NCBI GenBank assembly: GCA_029257385.1
Contig: JARIBS010000038.1
Coordinates: 1 to 52,688 of the forward strand
Length of the DNA: 52,688 nucleotides
Source: Thiorhodococcus sp.
GTDB lineage: Bacteria; Pseudomonadota; Gammaproteobacteria; Chromatiales; Chromatiaceae
Reading direction: 5' to 3'
Shown here: positions 52,449-52,688 of the stretch, piece by piece
Layout: every line of letters begins with the position of its first letter
Position numbering within the stretch: the stretch's first letter is position 1
Notes under the pieces: model-generated
What the model was told of the DNA's origin: nothing
What the model saw: only the letters and a program-made list of their open reading frames with translations
Database searches by the model: none
Position numbers and translations under genes: made by a program

Positions 52449-52688
52449 TCATTTCGCCCTGATGGGTGCGGGCGCGGGTCTGTCGATAAAGGGGAGCGCG
52501 AGCAATCGCAGCGGGCGCTGCCAGTCGTCGCCGCCGAACTGGCCGATGCCGAAACGGATCCCCTGTGGATCTTGCCGCAGGCGGAAGGAGCGCAACAGCC
52601 GATCCCACCAAGAGAAAATAGTGCCGTAGTTGGAGTCCGTCTCCTGCCTGAGCTCAGAGTGGTGGACGCGATGCATGGACGGCGGGAC
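52449..52688 (-). CDS. C-terminal part of a sterol-desaturase/fatty-acid-hydroxylase-family protein, runs off the right edge
   Basis: The last 79 or so residues of a membrane di-iron hydroxylase. MHRVHHSELRQETDSNYG is the final His-box region and FSWWDRLLRSFR follows, both typical of the family; a short tail ends in APIRAK. The upstream His boxes and transmembrane part lie outside the window. Substrate unknown. The arsS-like gene starts 65 bp downstream on the same strand. Confidence 0.85.
   Translation of the reverse strand, partial: VPPSMHRVHHSELRQETDSNYGTIFSWWDRLLRSFRLRQDPQGIRFGIGQFGGDDWQRPLRLLALPFIDRPAPAPIRAK

Noticed and set aside
1..52688. tRNA or rRNA genes, integrase, phage structural genes
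   Set aside because: None seen on either strand; the window does not look like a prophage or a tRNA-anchored island.

Overview
The window reads as chromosomal DNA of a GC-rich gammaproteobacterium. A purple sulfur bacterium or close relative (Chromatiales) is my best guess, from the gene mix and codon use; there is no rRNA or photosynthesis gene here to prove it. I see no rRNA, tRNA, CRISPR array, prophage or intact insertion sequence. Coding density is high, with about 40 genes. Most are housekeeping or envelope genes, and accessory material is concentrated at 0.8-5.7 kb and 25.6-26.4 kb.

Layout. 0-0.8 kb: the tail of an unknown gene and a PqiC-type lipoprotein. 0.85-5.7 kb: one giant minus-strand gene, a DUF4062-STAND NTPase-WD40 protein of the type used in signal-transducing conflict and antiphage systems. 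5.9-9.15 kb: a SEC-C/TPR protein and a BPSS1780-type membrane protein. 9.2-23.7 kb: a glycan or protein-glycosylation island with a PIG-L deacetylase carrying a short GT2 domain, a SPINDLY/OGT-like GT41 enzyme, a GNAT protein, two exported proteins (one sialidase-like), two GT4 enzymes, two polytopic or anchored membrane proteins, a DUF2304 protein and a DPM1-like GT2. 24.0-30.7 kb: a large exported protein, a scar holding a transposase relic and a toxin-antitoxin pair whose PIN toxin is cut off after six codons, an exported tandem serine protease, another GT4 enzyme and a small exported protein.

31.2-36.4 kb: a minus-strand envelope-lipid operon with an Mce-type ABC system (STAS-MlaE, MlaF, MlaD, PqiC-type lipoprotein), then YjdM and outer-membrane phospholipase A. 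36.5-39.0 kb: succinate-semialdehyde dehydrogenase and an exported dienelactone hydrolase. 39.3-42.3 kb: a phospholipase D-VTT fusion overlapping an endonuclease/exonuclease/phosphatase-family gene. 42.4-50.5 kb: the 2-methylcitrate pathway (prpB, prpC, prpD and, beyond thiE-hemL, prpE), which converts propionate to pyruvate and succinate. 50.8-52.7 kb: an arsenosugar-type pair (DUF2064 glycosyltransferase and ArsS radical SAM) and the end of a sterol-desaturase-family gene.

The most interesting material is the giant STAND protein with an atypical Walker B, the GT41-centred island with its exported proteins and a 19-bp palindrome upstream of the most strongly signposted promoter, and the broken antitoxin/toxin locus. 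No complete new multi-gene system can be proven from sequence alone; the glycosylation island is the best candidate. All functions are read from motifs by eye, without database searches.
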